NCBI RefSeq assembly: GCF_030063145.1
Contig: NZ_JASISM010000001.1
Location: forward strand, 835,594 to 899,593
Length of the DNA: 64,000 nucleotides
Source of the DNA: Cryobacterium sp. PH31-L1
Lineage (GTDB): Bacteria > Actinomycetota > Actinomycetes > Actinomycetales > Microbacteriaceae
Direction: 5' to 3'
In this document: positions 53,834 through 64,000 of the stretch, one piece after another
How the letters are laid out: the number at the start of each line of letters is the position of its first letter
Numbering within the stretch: the first letter of the stretch is position 1
Translations under genes and position numbers: made by a program
Notes under the pieces: generated by a model
What the model was told of the DNA's origin: nothing
The model's input: only the letters and a program-made list of their open reading frames with translations
The model's database searches: none

Positions 53834-54748
53834 ATGACCGAGACACCCAGAACGAAGCCCGACGAGACCAGCCAGGCCGAAGCATCCGTTAAAGCGGCGA
53901 CGCTGATCGAAGCGCTGCCCTGGCTCAAACGCTTTCACGACCAGATCATCGTCGTGAAGTTCGGCGGCAACGCCATGGTGAGCGAGGACCTGCAACGGGC
54001 CTTCGCAGAGGATATGGTCTACCTACGTTACGCCGGCATCCGCCCGGTCGTCGTGCACGGCGGCGGCCCGCAGATTTCGGCCATGCTGAAACGCCTCGGT
54101 ATCGAGAGCGAGTTTCGCGGTGGCTACCGAGTGACCACGCCCGAGGCGATGGACGTGGTGCGTATGGTGCTCACCGGCCAGATCAACCGGGACCTGGTCA
54201 GTCACATCAACCAGCACGGCCCCCTCGCTGCCGGGCTCAGCGGTGAGGACGCCGGCCTGTTTCGCGGGCGGCGCCGTGGCGTGGTTATCGACGGCGAAGA
54301 GGTCGACCTCGGCCTGGTCGGTGACGTCATCGGCGTCGACCCCGAAGCAGTGCTCGCCCAGCTCGCCGCCGGACGGATCCCGGTGATCTCGTCGATCGCA
54401 CCCGATACGGATGTTCCCGGCCAATCCCTGAACGTCAACGCCGACGCTGCTGCCGCCGCCCTCGCAATCGCGCTGGGCGCGGCCAAGCTCGTGATTCTGA
54501 CCGACGTCGCCGGGTTGTATCGGGACTGGCCGAACCGGGATTCGCTGGTGTCGATCATTGACGTGGCCGAATTACGAGGTCTGCTGCCCGAGCTGGAATC
54601 GGGCATGATTCCCAAGATGACGGCCTGCCTCGACGCTGTCGACGGCGGAGTCGCCAAGGCCGCGATCATCGACGGGCGAGTGCCGCACTCGATCCTGCTC
54701 GAAATTTTCACTGGAAGCGGCATTGGCACGGAGGTAGTACCGGCATGA
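53834..54748 (+). CDS. argB: Acetylglutamate kinase ArgB
   Basis: 304 aa amino-acid-kinase fold. KFGGNAM (about 40-46), VVHGGGPQI, and the C-terminal GSGIGTEV segment. Phosphorylates N-acetylglutamate; the long N-terminal helix (residues 10-35) is the type associated with hexameric, arginine-inhibited kinases. The ATG lies 2 nt after the argJ stop, and the stop overlaps argD (ATGA). Confidence 0.96.
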   Translation: MTETPRTKPDETSQAEASVKAATLIEALPWLKRFHDQIIVVKFGGNAMVSEDLQRAFAEDMVYLRYAGIRPVVVHGGGPQISAMLKRLGIESEFRGGYRVTTPEAMDVVRMVLTGQINRDLVSHINQHGPLAAGLSGEDAGLFRGRRRGVVIDGEEVDLGLVGDVIGVDPEAVLAQLAAGRIPVISSIAPDTDVPGQSLNVNADAAAAALAIALGAAKLVILTDVAGLYRDWPNRDSLVSIIDVAELRGLLPELESGMIPKMTACLDAVDGGVAKAAIIDGRVPHSILLEIFTGSGIGTEVVPA

Positions 54749-55926
54749 CCGACCAACCCTGGCAGAATCGCTTCGCCGACGCGATGATGAAGACTTTCAG
54801 CCCGCCGCTGGCGATGCTTGTGCGCGGTGAGGGCTGCTACGTCTGGGATGAAAAGGGCACCCGGTACCTCGACTTTCTGGCCGGCATCGCCGTGAATTCG
54901 CTCGGCCACGCCCACCCCGAGGTCGTCGCTGCCGTCACAAAGCAGATCGGCACGATCAGCCACGTCTCCAACTATTTCGCCACCCCGCCGCAGATCGAAC
55001 TGGCTGAACGCCTGAAGCGCATCACCGGAGCCGGCGAAGCCGGACGGGTTTATTTCTGCAACTCGGGTGCCGAGGCCAACGAGGCCGCGTTCAAGCTTGC
55101 GCGTCTCAACAACAAGGGCCACCGCAGCCGCATCATCTCGCTGCACGACTCCTTTCACGGTCGAACCATGGGCGCACTCGCCCTCTCCGGCAAGCCACAC
55201 ATGCGGGAGGCGTTCGAACCCGTGCCCGGCGGTGTCGAGCATATCGACAGCACGATCAAAGCCCTCGAGGCGACCATCGACAACACCGTCGCCGCCCTGT
55301 TCCTCGAACCGGTCAAGGGCGAGGCCGGCGTCATCGACCTGCCCGACGGCTTTCTCAAACGCGCCCGCGAACTCTGCACGGAACACGGCGTGCTGCTGAT
55401 CATCGACGAGATCCAGACCGGCATCGCCCGCACCGGTGCGTGGTTCGCCTACAACCACGCCGAGATCCTTCCGGATGCCGTCACCATCGCCAAGGGCATG
55501 GGCGGCGGTGTTCCCATTGGCGCGCTGGTCACCTTCGGCTGGGCGTCCGACCTGTTCCGGCGTGGCCAGCACGGCTCGACCTTCGCCGGCAACCCGCTCG
55601 TCACTGCGACCGCGAACGCCGTGCTCGGCGTGATCGAACGCGACGACCTCGCGGCAAACGCCGCTATGCGCGGCCAACAGCTGCGCGAGATCATCCTCGG
55701 CTTCCACTCGCCGCTGATCGAGGAGGTACGCGGGCGCGGCCTGCTGCTCGGCGTCGGCCTGACCGAACCGGTCGCGTTGAAGCTCGGCGCGGCCGCCCTG
55801 GCCCAGGGCCTCATCGTCAATGCCGCCAACGAGACCAGTATTCGCATCGCCCCGCCGCTGATCGTGGGCGACGGTGAGCTCGCCGACTTCCAGGAGCGGT
55901 TCGGGCGCGCTCTCGCCAGCCTCTAG
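54745..55926 (+). CDS. argD: Acetylornithine aminotransferase ArgD
   Basis: 393 aa PLP enzyme. [54 protein letters not shown] and the PLP-linked Lys250 in [13 protein letters not shown]. It may also act as succinyldiaminopimelate aminotransferase, as known for some ArgD proteins. Translation is coupled to argB; about 106 nt separate it from argF. Confidence 0.96.
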   Translation: MTDQPWQNRFADAMMKTFSPPLAMLVRGEGCYVWDEKGTRYLDFLAGIAVNSLGHAHPEVVAAVTKQIGTISHVSNYFATPPQIELAERLKRITGAGEAGRVYFCNSGAEANEAAFKLARLNNKGHRSRIISLHDSFHGRTMGALALSGKPHMREAFEPVPGGVEHIDSTIKALEATIDNTVAALFLEPVKGEAGVIDLPDGFLKRARELCTEHGVLLIIDEIQTGIARTGAWFAYNHAEILPDAVTIAKGMGGGVPIGALVTFGWASDLFRRGQHGSTFAGNPLVTATANAVLGVIERDDLAANAAMRGQQLREIILGFHSPLIEEVRGRGLLLGVGLTEPVALKLGAAALAQGLIVNAANETSIRIAPPLIVGDGELADFQERFGRALASL

Positions 55927-56032
55927 GCTGGACGAATCCCACTTTGCGCCGGTCTCGTGCCGGCGTGGAGCGTCTAGTGGGGGGAGCGGCATCCGCTCTG
56001 CCAATGAAGTACCGACAACCGAAAGTGACACC

Positions 56033-56962
56033 GTGACCCGCCATTTCCTGCGCGACGACGACATCTCCCCGGCCGAACAGGCCGAGATTCTCGATCTGGC
56101 CCTGGAGCTGAAGCGAGACCGATTTGCGGTGCGCCCGCTCAAAGGCCCGCAGACCGTCGCGGTCATTTTCGACAAGTCGTCCACCCGTACCCGGGTCTCC
56201 TTCGCCGTCGGCATCGCCGACCTCGGAGGCAGCCCTCTCATCATCAGTACCGCGAACAGCCAGCTTGGGGGCAAGGAAACCGCGTCCGACACCGCCCGCG
56301 TGCTCGAACGCCAGGTCGCCGCGATCGTCTGGCGCACCTACGGCCAGGCCGGGCTTGAAGAAATGGCGCTCGGCACCACGGTGCCGGTCATCAACGCGCT
56401 CAGCGACGACTTCCATCCCTGCCAGCTACTCGCCGACCTGCTCACGATTCGCGAACACCGTGGCGATCTGGCGGGCCAGACCCTCGCTTTTCTCGGCGAC
56501 GGCGCCTGCAATATGGGTCAGTCCTACCTGCTCGCGGGTGCTACCGCCGGTATGCACGTGCGCATCGCGTCACCGGTCGGCTACACGCCCACCGACCAAG
56601 TCGTAGCGGATGCGACGGCCATCGCCGCGCGCACCGGCGGCTCGGTCGCCTTGTTCACCGACCCGCGTGAGGCCGTCACCGGAGTCGACGTGGTTATCAC
56701 CGACACCTGGGTGTCGATGGGTAAGGAAGAGGAGAAGGCCGCGCGGCTCGGTGACCTGGGCCAGTACCGGGTCGACGCCGAGCTCATGGGCCTGGCCAAG
56801 CCGGGCGCGCACTTCATGCACTGCCTGCCGGCCGACCGCGGCTACGAGGTGACCGCTGAGGTCATCGACGGACCGCAGAGCATCATCTGGGACGAGGCGG
56901 AGAACCGCCTGCACGCCCAGAAGGCCCTGCTGGTCTGGCTGCTCGCGCAAAACGCCGCCTGA
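56033..56962 (+). CDS. argF: Ornithine carbamoyltransferase ArgF
   Basis: 309 aa from the GTG at 56033; a longer in-frame opening from 55874 runs back into argD and is unrelated. Carbamoyl-phosphate motif STRTR (50-54), HPCQ (128-131) and the ornithine motif HCLP (263-266). Converts ornithine to citrulline. The usual downstream argR is missing; instead a large inverted repeat separates it from argG. Confidence 0.97.
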   Translation: MTRHFLRDDDISPAEQAEILDLALELKRDRFAVRPLKGPQTVAVIFDKSSTRTRVSFAVGIADLGGSPLIISTANSQLGGKETASDTARVLERQVAAIVWRTYGQAGLEEMALGTTVPVINALSDDFHPCQLLADLLTIREHRGDLAGQTLAFLGDGACNMGQSYLLAGATAGMHVRIASPVGYTPTDQVVADATAIAARTGGSVALFTDPREAVTGVDVVITDTWVSMGKEEEKAARLGDLGQYRVDAELMGLAKPGAHFMHCLPADRGYEVTAEVIDGPQSIIWDEAENRLHAQKALLVWLLAQNAA

Positions 56963-56979
56963 CCGGCCGAGCATCCGCT

Positions 56980-57070
56980 CTCATTCTTCTTGACCGGGCC
57001 CGGGCCCGGAAACTGGGACCACGATAGATCATGGGCCCGCTTTCCGGGACCGGGCCCGGGCAGAGTGAGA
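56980..57070 (+). terminator. Large GC-rich inverted repeat between argF and argG
   Basis: The left arm (56980-57020) and right arm (57033-57070) pair over about 35 positions with few mismatches: CTCA-TTCT at the base, CCGGGCCCGG and CCGGAAA within. The loop is about 12 nt (ACGATAGATCAT). No T run. Probably ends the argCJBDF transcript; the size is unusual for a simple terminator. Confidence 0.65.
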
Positions 57071-57108
57071 GAACAGGGCGGGCGACCGGGGGGTGGCGGC
57101 CCAACACG

Positions 57109-57114
57109 TAAACT
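57109..57114 (+). promoter_or_regulatory. Putative -10 box of argG
   Basis: TAAACT about 30 nt upstream of the argG ATG, giving a short leader that contains AGGGAGA. Confidence 0.45.
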
Positions 57115-57143
57115 TTAGACAGATCAAGATTTTAGGGAGAACC

Positions 57144-59781
<2,638 letters not shown>

Positions 59782-59782
<1 letters not shown>

Positions 59783-60378
59783 TGACGTTCGCGCCGAGCC
59801 TGCTGGAGCGACCCGCCCTCGAGGTCGCCCCGCTGCTGCTCGGCGCGGTACTGACCCGCGGGGCGGTCTCCGTGCGCATCACCGAGGTTGAGGCGTACCT
59901 CGGCGAGATCGACCCTGGTTCGCACGCCTTTCGCGGTCGCACACCCCGCACGCAAACAATGTTCGGCCCGCCCGGGCATCTCTACGCCTATTTCAGCTAC
60001 GGCATGCACGTCTGCGCCAACGTCATCTGCTCGCCGGACGGTGAGGCATCGGCCGTGCTGCTGCGCGGCGGCGAGATCGTGGCGGGAATCGACGAGGCCC
60101 GCTTTCGCCGCCCCACCGCGAAAACGGATGCCGAGCTCGCGCGCGGTCCAGCCCGGCTGACCAAGGCCCTCGGAATCGTGCTCGGCGACGACGGCGCCGA
60201 TTTGAGCCTGGCGCCGTTCGACCTCGATCTGCCACTGCGGCCGTCTGAGTTCGCGACCGGGCCACGCACCGGGGTGAGCGGCCTCGGCGGGGGAAGCGAG
60301 TACCCGTGGCGGTTTTGGGTGCCGGGGGAGGCATCCGTCTCGCCATATCGGCGATCAACCCGGCAGGCGCGTCGCTAG
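59782..60378 (+). CDS. DNA-3-methyladenine glycosylase (AAG/MPG family)
   Basis: 198 aa, GTG start in the argH stop. EVEAYLG (catalytic Glu region) and DPGSHAFRGRTPRTQTMFG, YAYFSYGMH and GPARLTKALGI identify the mammalian-type alkyladenine glycosylase fold. Removes alkylated purines. Linkage to argH and tyrS also occurs in other actinobacteria. It converges with the next gene so tightly that the two stop codons share CTAG at 60375-60378. Confidence 0.94.
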
Positions 60379-60974
60379 ACCAGAGCCATCGGCACGAGGG
60401 CGGCGCAGGCGCAGGCCCAGATGAGGCTCGACAGGGTGCCGATGATGAACCGCTCGCGCGATTCGGCCGCGGCGAGCTCGGTGAACCGGCCGACACCCTT
60501 GATGGCGACGACGATGGCGATGGCCTCGGGGAAACCGGCGAGGATTGCGCCAGCTACAGCCAGCCGTTCCAGGATGCCGATGGTCACGCCGCCGCGCAGC
60601 ACCTCCTGCGTCTCAGGGTCACTGACCCCGGCCATGCTGGGGGCCGGTTTGCCGGCGTTCAGCACCATGATTCCGCCGTGCTGGCCAGGTGGAACCGAGT
60701 TGTTGGTGGCGAGATCGAGGGCGAGCACCGCGACCGGGCCGCCGCCGATCACTGCGAGGGCCAGCGCGAGCAGGTCGAGCACGATGCCGAAGGCGCTGGG
60801 GCCGGGGCCCATGGGGACCGCGGCGAGCACGAGGGCAAGGGCGAGTGTGGCCATGGCGGCGATCGCGTAGAGCTGGCGGTGCAGTTTGAAGGCGATCGCG
60901 GCGCAGGTGAGCGAGGCGAGGGTGACCAAAATCAGGGCGACCCAGTACAGAAACGTCAGAGCGGTGAAAGTCAT
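60375..60974 (-). CDS. Multi-pass membrane protein paired with SatD-like regulator
   Basis: 199 aa. Four or five hydrophobic helices (about 7-27, 34-52, 60-82, 125-155, 178-198) with a soluble loop (about 88-124). GGVTIGILERLAVAGAILAGFPEAIAIVVAIKGVGRF contains short conserved pieces seen in similar unnamed actinobacterial proteins. No enzymatic motif. It is coupled to the SatD-like gene (ATGA), so the two probably form a sensing or transport pair of unknown role. Confidence 0.8.
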   Translation of the reverse strand: MTFTALTFLYWVALILVTLASLTCAAIAFKLHRQLYAIAAMATLALALVLAAVPMGPGPSAFGIVLDLLALALAVIGGGPVAVLALDLATNNSVPPGQHGGIMVLNAGKPAPSMAGVSDPETQEVLRGGVTIGILERLAVAGAILAGFPEAIAIVVAIKGVGRFTELAAAESRERFIIGTLSSLIWACACAALVPMALV

Positions 60975-61588
60975 AGGGTTTCCGATTCGTTCGCGTCGCG
61001 GTCGAGTTGCTCTAGCAGCCTAACCAAGGCCGGCCGCGCTGCCTGCTCGACCCGGTACTGCGCAGCCTTGATCCGCTGGCTCACGGCCCCGGTCGTAATT
61101 CCAAGCCGTGCAGCGATGTCGGTCTGGGCCAGCCCGCTTTCGAATAGGTCGCCGGCCTCCCAGCCCTGGGGGGTACGGCGTTGACGCAGCAGCAACAGCA
61201 TGGTGACGAGTGCCTCGATACCCGGGGCCGCAGCATCGGCTGGACTGACCTCGAGCGCAAAGTGCGCCTCGGTTCGCTTCGCACGCACCACGGCATCGCG
61301 GGCCGCGATGAACGCACCGCCGGTGGCCTGCCGGGTCGACGCCGGCAGGGGAATGCGCACGCTTCCCACGCCGAGCCCGACGCTCCAATGACCGGACCGA
61401 TGCAGCGCGAGAATGGTGGAGAGCGTCGGCCCGGCCGCCGACACGAGCAGCTGAATCTCATCGCCGGCGGTCTGGTCGGGCGGCAGGCTGAAGGCATCCG
61501 GATTCTGCGCCAGAAGTCGGGCGATCATCTCCCGCGCACGATCGTGATCGTTGCGGCTGTCGATCTGGTCAGCGGTGATGACAAACAT
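60971..61588 (-). CDS. SatD-like protein with C-terminal HTH
   Basis: 205 aa from the ATG at 61588 (GGAG 8 nt upstream; an ATG seven codons earlier is alternative). The N-terminal region (MFVITADQIDSRN, TAGDEIQLLV, VGLGVGSVRIPLP) resembles the SatD domain. The C-terminus (about 150-190: LAQTDIAARLGITTGAVSQRIKAAQ) is a sigma-70 region-4-like helix-turn-helix. Direct repeats just upstream look like operators, so autoregulation is likely. Named from streptococcal SatD of the acid-tolerance operon; role here unknown. Confidence 0.8.
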   Translation of the reverse strand: MFVITADQIDSRNDHDRAREMIARLLAQNPDAFSLPPDQTAGDEIQLLVSAAGPTLSTILALHRSGHWSVGLGVGSVRIPLPASTRQATGGAFIAARDAVVRAKRTEAHFALEVSPADAAAPGIEALVTMLLLLRQRRTPQGWEAGDLFESGLAQTDIAARLGITTGAVSQRIKAAQYRVEQAARPALVRLLEQLDRDANESETL

Positions 61589-61628
61589 GGGTGAGGCTCC
61601 GTCCTGCATTCAGTCTAATTAAGCCCAC

Positions 61629-61669
61629 AGGCTAAATCAATCTCAATATAGGCTTTAGGCTGAATCAAC
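61629..61669. promoter_or_regulatory. Direct repeats AGGCTRAATCAAY upstream of SatD-like gene
   Basis: AGGCTAAATCAAT at 61629-61641 and AGGCTGAATCAAC at 61657-61669, 28 bp apart, with a further AGGCTTT at 61650. Spacing is close to integral helical turns, as for a regulator binding one DNA face. Confidence 0.45.
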
Positions 61670-61720
61670 CTGCGAGGAGAGCGGATGCTGCCGCCGATTC
61701 AGCGAGGCGGCCCCGGCTGG

Positions 61721-61726
61721 TAATCT
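61721..61726 (+). promoter_or_regulatory. -10 box TAATCT for leaderless tyrS
   Basis: TAATCT, 6-nt spacer, GTG at 61733; no ribosome binding site and no T-box leader. Confidence 0.55.
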
Positions 61727-61732
61727 GAACGC

Positions 61733-63034
61733 GTGTCAGACCCCACCATTCTTGCCCAGCAGACCAATGATCCCTCCTTCGATTCCGTGTGGGAGGAGAT
61801 CAACTGGCGTGGCCTCGTGCACGTCTCCACCGATGAGACCGAGCTCAAAGCGCTGCTCGATGGTGACCCGATCACCTATTACTGCGGATTCGACCCGACC
61901 GCGGCGAGCCTGCACCTCGGCAACCTGGTGCAGCTGCTGCTGATGCGGCGCTTGCAATTGGCTGGGCATCATCCGCTGGGATTGGTCGGTGGCTCCACTG
62001 GACTCATCGGCGACCCACGCCCCACCGCCGAGCGCACGCTCACCCCCACCGATACCGTCGCCGAGTGGGTGGGCTACCTGCAGGCGCAGGTCTCACGCTT
62101 TCTCAGCTCCGAGGGCGACAACGCCGTCACGCTGGTGAACAACCTGGACTGGACCGCCCCCTTGAGCGCGATCGACTTCCTGCGCGAAATCGGCAAGTAC
62201 TACCGCGTGGGCACCATGCTCAAGAAGGATGCCGTCAGCGCGCGTCTCAATTCCGACGCCGGTATCAGCTACACCGAGTTCAGCTACCAGATTCTGCAGG
62301 GCCTGGACTACCTTGAACTGTTCCGCAGCTACGGCTGCGTGCTGCAGACCGGTGGTAGCGACCAGTGGGGCAACCTCACCAGCGGAACCGATCTCATCCG
62401 TCGCGCCGAAAGCGGCACCGTGCACGCCATCGGAACGCCGCTCATCACCAACAGTGACGGCACCAAGTTCGGCAAGAGCGAGGGCAACGCCGTGTGGCTC
62501 GACCCGAACCTCACGAGCCCGTACGCCTTCTACCAGTTCTGGCTCAACACCGACGATGCCGACGTCGTCTTTCGGCTCAAGGTGTTCACGTTCCTCTCGC
62601 GCAGTGAAATCGAGCGGTTCGCCGAACTCGTCGAAACCGAACCGTTCCGCCGAGAAGCGCAGCGCCGGCTCGCGCTCGAGGTGACCAGCCTCGTTCACGG
62701 CCAGGCGGCGACGGTTGCTGCCATCCACGCCGCCGAGGCACTGTTCGGGCAGGGCGACCTGGCCGAACTCGACCCGGACACCCTGGAGGCCGCGCTGCGC
62801 GAACTTCCGCACACAACGACGGCACCGCACGCGACCGTGCTGCAGCTGCTCGTCGACACTGAGCTGTCGAAGAGTATCGGTGATGCCCGGCGTGCGGTGC
62901 AACAGGGCGGGGTCTACCTCAACAACGAGAAGGTCACCAGTGTCGACCTGACCATTGAAGGGTCGGTGCTGCCCGGGGGAGTAGCGGTGTTGCGCCGCGG
63001 CAAGAAGACTCTCGCGGGTATTTTCGTCGAATAG
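61733..63034 (+). CDS. tyrS: Tyrosine-tRNA ligase
   Basis: 433 aa class I synthetase. HIGH-type motif SLHLGNL in DPTAASLHLGNLVQLL, TGGSDQWGN, and KMSKS-type KFGKSEGNAVWLD. The C-terminal S4 domain (about 365-430, GGVYLNNEKVTSVDL) binds tRNA. The GTG is set by the TAATCT box. A copy of the dispersed hairpin element begins 17 nt after the stop. Confidence 0.97.
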   Translation: MSDPTILAQQTNDPSFDSVWEEINWRGLVHVSTDETELKALLDGDPITYYCGFDPTAASLHLGNLVQLLLMRRLQLAGHHPLGLVGGSTGLIGDPRPTAERTLTPTDTVAEWVGYLQAQVSRFLSSEGDNAVTLVNNLDWTAPLSAIDFLREIGKYYRVGTMLKKDAVSARLNSDAGISYTEFSYQILQGLDYLELFRSYGCVLQTGGSDQWGNLTSGTDLIRRAESGTVHAIGTPLITNSDGTKFGKSEGNAVWLDPNLTSPYAFYQFWLNTDDADVVFRLKVFTFLSRSEIERFAELVETEPFRREAQRRLALEVTSLVHGQAATVAAIHAAEALFGQGDLAELDPDTLEAALRELPHTTTAPHATVLQLLVDTELSKSIGDARRAVQQGGVYLNNEKVTSVDLTIEGSVLPGGVAVLRRGKKTLAGIFVE

Positions 63035-63050
63035 TTGTTTGGCGGGGTGC

Positions 63051-63170
63051 GGCGGCGGCAGGGTCATCCGCTCCTCGCTCAAACATTGAGGGGTTGCGGG
63101 GACCACCGCGAAAGGCGTGCGGCGGCCCCCGCAACCCCTGAAAACTCGCAACCCCGCGGAAAACCCCGCC
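63051..63170. repeat. Dispersed hairpin element, copy B
   Basis: Same layout as 19829-19945: GGGTCATCCGCTCCTCGCTC at left, a 20-bp stem (63090-63109 with 63119-63138) around GAAAGGCGT, then ACTCGCAACCCCGCGGAAAA and CCCCGCC. Stem bases differ from copy A yet pair almost perfectly. Confidence 0.7.
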
Positions 63171-63261
63171 GCCGCCGCGCGCTCGGGGAGTGGAAGCCGT
63201 CTTTGGCTGGAGAGCGGGGCGGTAGTAGGGGGCGGGCAGGTGCGGGTGGCAAGATGTCGAC

Positions 63262-63801
63262 GTGGAAACTCTTCGAACCGAACGCCTGCTGCTGCGCCCC
63301 TGGACCCTTGATGACACCGACTTCGTTTTCGGGCTGTATTCGCTGTGGTCCGTGCAACAACACATCGGGCTGCATCCGCGGGTGATGACCGACCGCGCCG
63401 AGGCGATCGCAGTGATCAATCGCTGGCAGGGAATGGAACATCCCGTTCATGCCATTCGGGCGGTCACGGATGCCGACACCGGCGAAATCTTCGGAAACCT
63501 GCTCCTGAAGTCCATTCCGGCGTCGAGCCCGGTGACGCCGCTCGTGCCGTCGGGGGATACCGAGATCGGCTGGCACTTTCACCCGAACGCCTGGCACCAC
63601 GGCTACGCGACTGAAGCGGCATCAGCTGTGTTGGCCGAAGGCTGGAAGACGGGACTCGACCGGGTGGTGGCGGTGACCACGCCGAGCAACCGTCCGTCGC
63701 AGCGCGTGTGCCTGCGTATAGGCATGACACACAAGGGTAGAACGGACCAGTATTACAACTCCGTGAGCGAACTCTTCGTGGCGTTCGCCCCCGAGTCCTA
63801 A
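63262..63801 (+). CDS. GNAT acetyltransferase, RimJ/RimL-like
   Basis: 179 aa, GTG start with no strong ribosome binding site. METLRTERLLLRPW and DTDFVF at the start, EIGWHFHPNAWHHGYATEAASAVL (motif A, about 94-117, in pieces) and SNRPSQRVCLRIGM toward the end are the Acetyltransf_3 pattern. Likely acetylates a protein N-terminus or small molecule; substrate unknown. No operon partner is visible before the low-quality end. Confidence 0.9.
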   Translation: METLRTERLLLRPWTLDDTDFVFGLYSLWSVQQHIGLHPRVMTDRAEAIAVINRWQGMEHPVHAIRAVTDADTGEIFGNLLLKSIPASSPVTPLVPSGDTEIGWHFHPNAWHHGYATEAASAVLAEGWKTGLDRVVAVTTPSNRPSQRVCLRIGMTHKGRTDQYYNSVSELFVAFAPES

Positions 63802-63862
63802 CCCGGCAGCCCTAGCTAGTCCGCGGTCCCTGGCCCGCGGTCCCGAGTTCGTGGCCCGGTGC

Positions 63863-64000
63863 GGGGGGGGGGGGGGGGGGGGGGTGTCCGGCCCGGCGCC
63901 CGCAAAAGGGCCCAGTTCGATTCTTGGGGCCCCGACCGACAGGTGGGCCCCGGCGGGGGGGGGGGGCCCCCCCCGGATGTAGTGGGACATTTATAGCGCG
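63863..64000. other. Poly-G contig end, probably sequencing or assembly artefact
   Basis: 22 consecutive G (63863-63884), then 12 G followed by 8 C (63955-63974) within the last 140 bases. Nothing similar occurs elsewhere in the window. The string CCCAGTTCGATTCTTGGG looks like a tRNA T-arm with one mismatch and CCCCGACC like an acceptor end, but no cloverleaf can be completed. Treat as unreliable sequence. Confidence 0.6.

Noticed and set aside
55874..56032. Longer ArgF start overlapping argD
   Set aside because: The extra residues have no similarity to carbamoyltransferases, and the GTG at 56033 begins the normal TRHFLRDDD start.
63905..63955. tRNA gene near the window end
   Set aside because: A T-arm-like string with one stem mismatch and a CCCCGACC end are present, but no D-arm, anticodon arm or matching 5' acceptor can be found amid the poly-G sequence.

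Overview
This 64 kb window is a high-GC actinobacterial chromosome segment, most likely from the family Microbacteriaceae (Cryobacterium/Leifsonia-like; genus not determinable here). The evidence is the gene content and order: pgsA-cinA-clgR-DUF3046-recA-recX, lexA divergent from a LysM gene, lhr-nei2, infC-rpmI-rplT, pheST next to the arginine genes, bifunctional PriA in place of HisA, flavin-dependent ThyX, and many start codons 6-9 nt behind a TANNNT box, as in leaderless actinobacterial mRNAs. Nearly everything is core chromosome. There is no prophage, insertion sequence, CRISPR array, rRNA or convincing tRNA.

Layout. 1-5.9 kb: a truncated GNAT gene divergent from dapB, then envelope/redox genes, thyX and dapA. 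6-9 kb: a MacAB-like adaptor/ATPase/permease operon. 9.1-18.9 kb: ftsK, pgsA, cinA, clgR, recA, recX, miaB, miaA. 18.9-25.8 kb: dapF, an RsmC-like methyltransferase, hflX, metF, metE. 25.9-31.4 kb: lexA and a LysM SOS gene, then hisC-hisB-hisH-priA and an SseB protein. 31.4-39.8 kb: the giant helicase Lhr with the glycosylase Nei2, infC-rpmI-rplT and a TrmH-type methyltransferase. 39.8-45.8 kb: an XRE regulator/MFS exporter pair and a gluABCD-type glutamate importer. 45.8-49.5 kb: pheS-pheT. 49.5-51.6 kb: the one accessory island. 51.6-60.4 kb: argCJBDFGH plus an alkyladenine glycosylase. 60.4-64 kb: a SatD-like regulator with a membrane partner, tyrS, a GNAT gene, and a poly-G end that looks like assembly artefact.

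How the genes work together. Lysine/peptidoglycan precursor synthesis (dapB, dapA, dapF), methionine (metF, metE), histidine and arginine pathways are interleaved with DNA metabolism. The DNA-damage genes share two promoter signals. LexA-box-like sites lie at recA and at lexA/LysM. A second signal, TGTCGG(T/A/G)(G/T)-N8-hexamer, resembles the mycobacterial RecA-NDp/PafBC promoter and occurs with exact 8-nt spacing before ftsK, clgR, recA and lhr, and in the lexA/LysM intergenic region. This suggests two layers of damage control over one stretch of genome.

Most unusual features: (i) seven same-orientation palindromic repeats around an AbiEi-like HTH plus DUF559/Vsr-like nuclease gene between pheT and argC, one of which supplies that gene's stop codon; (ii) two distant intergenic hairpin elements (about 19.83 and 63.05 kb) whose stems differ in sequence but still pair around the same loop; (iii) a 37-codon ORF before metF whose stop overlaps the metF start; (iv) infC apparently starting at an ATC codon, with an anti-Shine-Dalgarno mimic in its leader; (v) strong over-representation of the word CGGATGC/GCATCCG on both strands.
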